From Orychophragmus violaceus (Eukaryota > Streptophyta > Magnoliopsida > Brassicales > Brassicaceae): a stretch of DNA of 64,000 nt. Shown here in pieces: positions 61,095 to 64,000 of the stretch. The translations under genes were made by a program, and so were the position numbers. Under the pieces are notes generated by a model, which worked only from the letters and a program-made list of their open reading frames with translations, made no database searches and had not been told where the DNA came from. Each line of letters begins with the position of its first letter. Position 1 is the stretch's first letter. The stretch is taken from assembly GCA_030180135.1 (NCBI GenBank), contig CM058232.1, forward strand, positions 74,330,016-74,394,015, given 5' to 3'.

Positions 61095-63094
61095 TTACAC
61101 TTCCTTGGTTCTTTCCTTGATTGCGTCCTTGAGAAACTTGCTATACTGAGGAACTAGCAAGAAGGCATCAATCAAAGGCATGGTCAACTCAACATTCTTC
61201 ATCTGTTTTTCAAAAAGAGCTTTATACTTCTCTAGGAGTTGCTTCTTGAATCTGCCCGGAAAGGGTAGCTTGGGCTCATAAGGTGGTGGCACAAACACAC
61301 CATCCTTCTTCTTGAGTGTATCATTCACTACTTCTTCAACTACAACCTTTCCTTTCCTCCTAGTCATGTCACTATCACTCTCTTTGTTGAGAGCAGAATT
61401 TTCAGAATTCTCCTCCCTTTCTTGAACTTCAATGTCCTCATTGAGTGAAGTTTTCAGCTGAGGCGTGGGAACTTGACGTTGTTGCAGATCCTTACCACTT
61501 CTCAAGGTGATAGCGCTGATGTATTCCTTTGGGTTTTGCTCAGATTTTCCGGGTAAAGTACCTTGAGTGCGGGATGTAGAAGCATTCTTGTTTTCCATGT
61601 TTGTGACCCTTGAAGTCAAATTCTGAAGCTCACTCTTAAGATCCCGTACTTCCATAGCTCCTGAGGCTTTCCCTTGAAGGAGTTGCTGCATCATACTTTT
61701 CAGCTCATTCTCAACTCCCGAGGAAGAAGAAGTTTGTTGTTGTTGTTGACCAAAACCGGGTGGGTATTGTTGCTTGGGAGCATAGCCTTGTTGACCTTGA
61801 AACTGAGGCTTATTTCCAAACCCTTGTTGGTTGGTGTAAGGGACAAATGGCTTTTGCTGTTGAGGTTGTTGAAAGCTTTGTTTCCCTTGTTGTTGAGCTT
61901 GCCCTTGAGATGGAGCTTGAGGATAGACTTGGTCTTGAGGATTGGCTACATTGGGGTTGCGGTATGAGAAGTTTGGGTGGTTTCTATAGTTTTGGTTGAA
62001 GCCCTTGTTGAAACCACCTTGTCCCGCAATGAAGTTAATCTCCTCTTGTGTCATATCCTCATCCAAACTGTAGGGGAATGGCTGAGAATCCTCATAGTTG
62101 CCTACAAAGCTGATGTTCTTTTGGCTAGAGGAGATCATATTGTCCATCTTCTCATTCAGAGCTTTGATCTCTTTCTCATACTTCTCATCTGAAGAAGATG
62201 ATCCTCTATTAGTCCTCTCATAATCCTCATTGTAGTTACCATCGCTTGTTGCAAGGTTTTCAATCAACTCCATAGCTTCATCTACTCCCTTGCCTAGGAA
62301 GTGTCCATTGCTAGAAGAGTCTAGCATAGCCCGCATTCTTGGAAGCACACCGCGATAGAGGTTTCTGAGTAATGTCTCCTTAGTGAAACCATGATGGGGA
62401 CCTGAGTAGTGAGCTTATTAAACCTCTCCCAAGCTTCTGCGAAGCTCTCGTTGTTGCGTTGTACAAACCCAGAAAGCTCACTGCGAAAGCGGGCAGTCCT
62501 AGTAGCTGAGAAGAACTTCTTCAAGAAAGCCTTCTTGAGGTCTCCCCAAGTGGTGATGGTTCCTTGAGGGATTGTGCTTTCCCAATCCTTAGCTCTGTCT
62601 GTCAGTGAGAAGAAGAATAGACACATCTTCAAACCATCGTCTGTCACACCATTGAGCCTTGTAGTGGCACAAATCTTGTCAAATGTGTCCAAGTGCTGCA
62701 ATGGATCCTCAGATGCAAGCCCATGGAACTGGTTGTTTTGCACCATGTTCATCACCATAGCCCGGATCTCAAAGTTGTTATTGTTGACCGGTGGTGGAAT
62801 GATTCCTTGCCGGTTTGCATTTATATCCGGTGCATCTCCATCGTCAATGGCCCTAGCTGGCCTTTGCTGCTCTTGCTGCTGCTGCTGCTGTTGTTGATCC
62901 TCATGGTTATCCATAACTGGTTGCTCAACACTCTCAAAGTTTTGTAGATCTTCAACAGTTGGTTCCAACCCAAGTCTCTCAACGTGAACATCTCGTTCTG
63001 GTGCTCGTCGTTCCCTTGCTAATCTCCTCTCGTGTGCTTTGATGTCGTCAACTCTTTCAACTAAGTTTGTAGTCCCTTTGCTGTGCAAGTTCAT
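61095..63094 (-). pseudogene. Athila gag (capsid/nucleocapsid polyprotein), frameshifted
   Basis: The start is most likely the ATG at 63094 (MNLHSKGTTNLVERVDDIKA), just after the primer site and a short leader. A poly-Gln tract is coded by CTG/CAG repeats at about 62862-62895. The capsid part includes LKMCLFFFSLTDRAKDWEST and ARFRSELSGFVQRNNESFAE. A 1-nt loss near 62405 moves the rest to the frame that opens MLPRMRAMLDSSSNGHFLGK and continues to 61095, with a Gln/Gly/Pro-rich stretch (about 61690-61960). No CCHC knuckle was recognised. Gag would form the particle that packages the element RNA. Confidence 0.87.
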
Positions 63095-63196
63095 ACACCT
63101 AACATCAAAAAAAAGAAGAGAAAGTAGCAAATTAGTAACAATAACTTGAACTAAAAAGGAATAAAAAACGAATTGATATATCCAGAATCCCAAAAT

Positions 63197-63209
63197 GGCA
63201 ACAGCGCCA
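63197..63209 (-). other. Athila primer-binding site (tRNA-Asp type)
   Basis: On the minus strand, TGGCGCTGTTGCC lies 3 bp after the LTR end. It differs at one position from the TGGCGCCGTTGCC complementary to the 3' end of tRNA-Asp, the primer used by Athila elements. Confidence 0.88.
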
Positions 63210-63212
63210 AAT

Positions 63213-64000
63213 TGATAACTAGGATTTTGCAATCCTTTGAGATACCAATTCCTCAAGCTTATCGATGTAGCCTTGAGGTATCGAACCTTTTTGGGATGGA
63301 TAAAACCAATAAGCAAGCTCTAGACCTTCAGAGTCAAATCAAACAATTTGGTTTTAGTTTCTAACAATCCTAACGAAAACAATTCAAACCGAAGTAAACA
63401 AAAAGCAAATAAACAAGCGATTCAATCAATGACAAGGATAAGACCTAAAGGTTAAGGTCAACGGACAGGTGACTCAGGATGATCAAGGAATCCTAATTCA
63501 AACTTCTAAAAGCTAATCTCCTAGCATGGAACACACCAAGTAAATCAGTTTAATCTCTTAATACCAATTCTTCACTTAATCCTAACTCAAGAACAAATCA
63601 TCATTTGTGAATTAGAATCAAACGAGCATTAAAACGGGTTCCAAACAGCAAACGATCACTCTAGACATACATTTTCATGCGCTAGAATGTGAAAGTCCTA
63701 ATAAAGCTAGAAACTGGAATTTCATCGAACATGTTGTGAACAAGAAATTCTAAACATCCTAATCAATGTGATCAAGATTAATTAGGCACTAAGCACACTT
63801 TGCTAGATGAGATTTTAAACAATCAATCACTAGAAATCTATTGATCACCCCTAATCAACCTAATCCTACCTAACCCATAAGCCTATGGAGAACTACTCAC
63901 TAATCATCATTAGATCAACAAAACTCATAGAAATAGAGTTGATCATGGGAGATTAGTGATGGATTGAGAAATTTGTTGAAGAAATAACAAAAGAAGTACT
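63213..64000 (-). repeat. Athila 5' LTR, partial (788 bp in window)
   Basis: Repeats 51171-51958 with about 11 substitutions and a 1-bp gap. It runs off the right edge, so the outer end and the second target duplication are not visible. Confidence 0.92.

Larger units (their letters stand above)
51171..64000 (-). mobile_element. Athila-like Ty3/Gypsy LTR retrotransposon, almost complete, minus strand, ORFs broken
   Basis: On the minus strand the order is 5' LTR (starts beyond 64000, ends 63213), primer site (63209-63197), gag (63094-61095), protease, RT-RNase H and integrase (60960-57360), a spacer with a palindrome array, an env-like ORF (55968-54100), a long non-coding tail, the polypurine tract (about 52670-52655) and the 3' LTR (52654-51171). 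Gag-pol followed by an env-like ORF and a tRNA-Asp-type primer site is the Athila architecture. Gag, pol and env-like frames are all interrupted, so this copy is non-autonomous. Over the 788 bp available, the two LTRs differ at about 11 substitutions and one 1-bp gap. Confidence 0.93.

Noticed and set aside
61674..62192. Leucine-rich plus-strand ORFs
   Set aside because: They are the antisense of the Gln/Gly-rich part of gag.

Overview
This is a nuclear plant genome window, most likely from a Brassicaceae species close to Arabidopsis. It has large intron-rich genes with GT-AG introns, AT-rich intergenic DNA, DUF223/RPA-like and REM-type B3 genes, an RPA-bearing Helitron and an Athila (Ty3/Gypsy) element. 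The two anchor genes, both on the minus strand, are the N-terminal part of midasin (MDN1, 1-5577, continuing off the left edge) and the complete SWEETIE/HEATR5-like gene (32620-48505). From memory, in A. thaliana these are AT1G67120 and AT1G67140, with a single small gene between them. Here about 27 kb separates them.

Layout. 1-5577: MDN1 with AAA modules 1-3. 5871-12618 (-): a decayed autonomous Helitron (HUH Rep plus Pif1-like helicase), truncated at its helicase end less than 300 bp from the MDN1 start codon. Its N-terminal part carries a tandem array of exon pairs. 13200-13637 (-): an RPA-like gene fragment. 15119-23041 (+): a cluster of an RPA1-like pseudogene, two DUF223 OB-fold genes and a two-domain REM B3 gene; about 200-bp direct repeats lie on both sides of one of them. 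23100-30900: AT-rich repeat DNA with two Helitron 3' termini, broken gene remnants and a possible captured signal-peptide exon. 30895-32200: a poly(A)-ended retroposed sequence and a hAT-type MITE with an 8-bp target duplication. 32620-48505: SWEETIE. 48304-50365: a duplication of SWEETIE exon 1 and its 5' flank, with a Copia 3' LTR between the copies. 51171-64000: an Athila-like element on the minus strand, with one complete LTR, the polypurine tract, env-like ORF, integrase, RT-RNase H, protease, gag, a tRNA-Asp-type primer site and the start of the second LTR.

Function. The two anchor genes are housekeeping loci: 60S ribosome assembly (midasin) and a HEAT-repeat trafficking/carbohydrate-status protein (SWEETIE). 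They are not related as a pathway. The material between and beyond them is accessory: ssDNA-binding-like OB-fold genes, a REM gene and transposons. The Athila LTRs look young (about 1.4% different over 788 bp by eye), yet every Athila ORF is broken. The most notable structures are (a) the in-frame tandem exon-pair array in the Helitron Rep N-terminus, (b) a 25-bp palindrome array present both in the Athila LTR and just upstream of its env-like ORF, (c) the duplicated SWEETIE promoter/exon 1, and (d) a Helitron 3' end flanked by a 72-76 bp duplicated host segment.

Limits. Exon borders were read by eye from splice consensus and reading frame. No alignment or database search was run, and the species is not determined.
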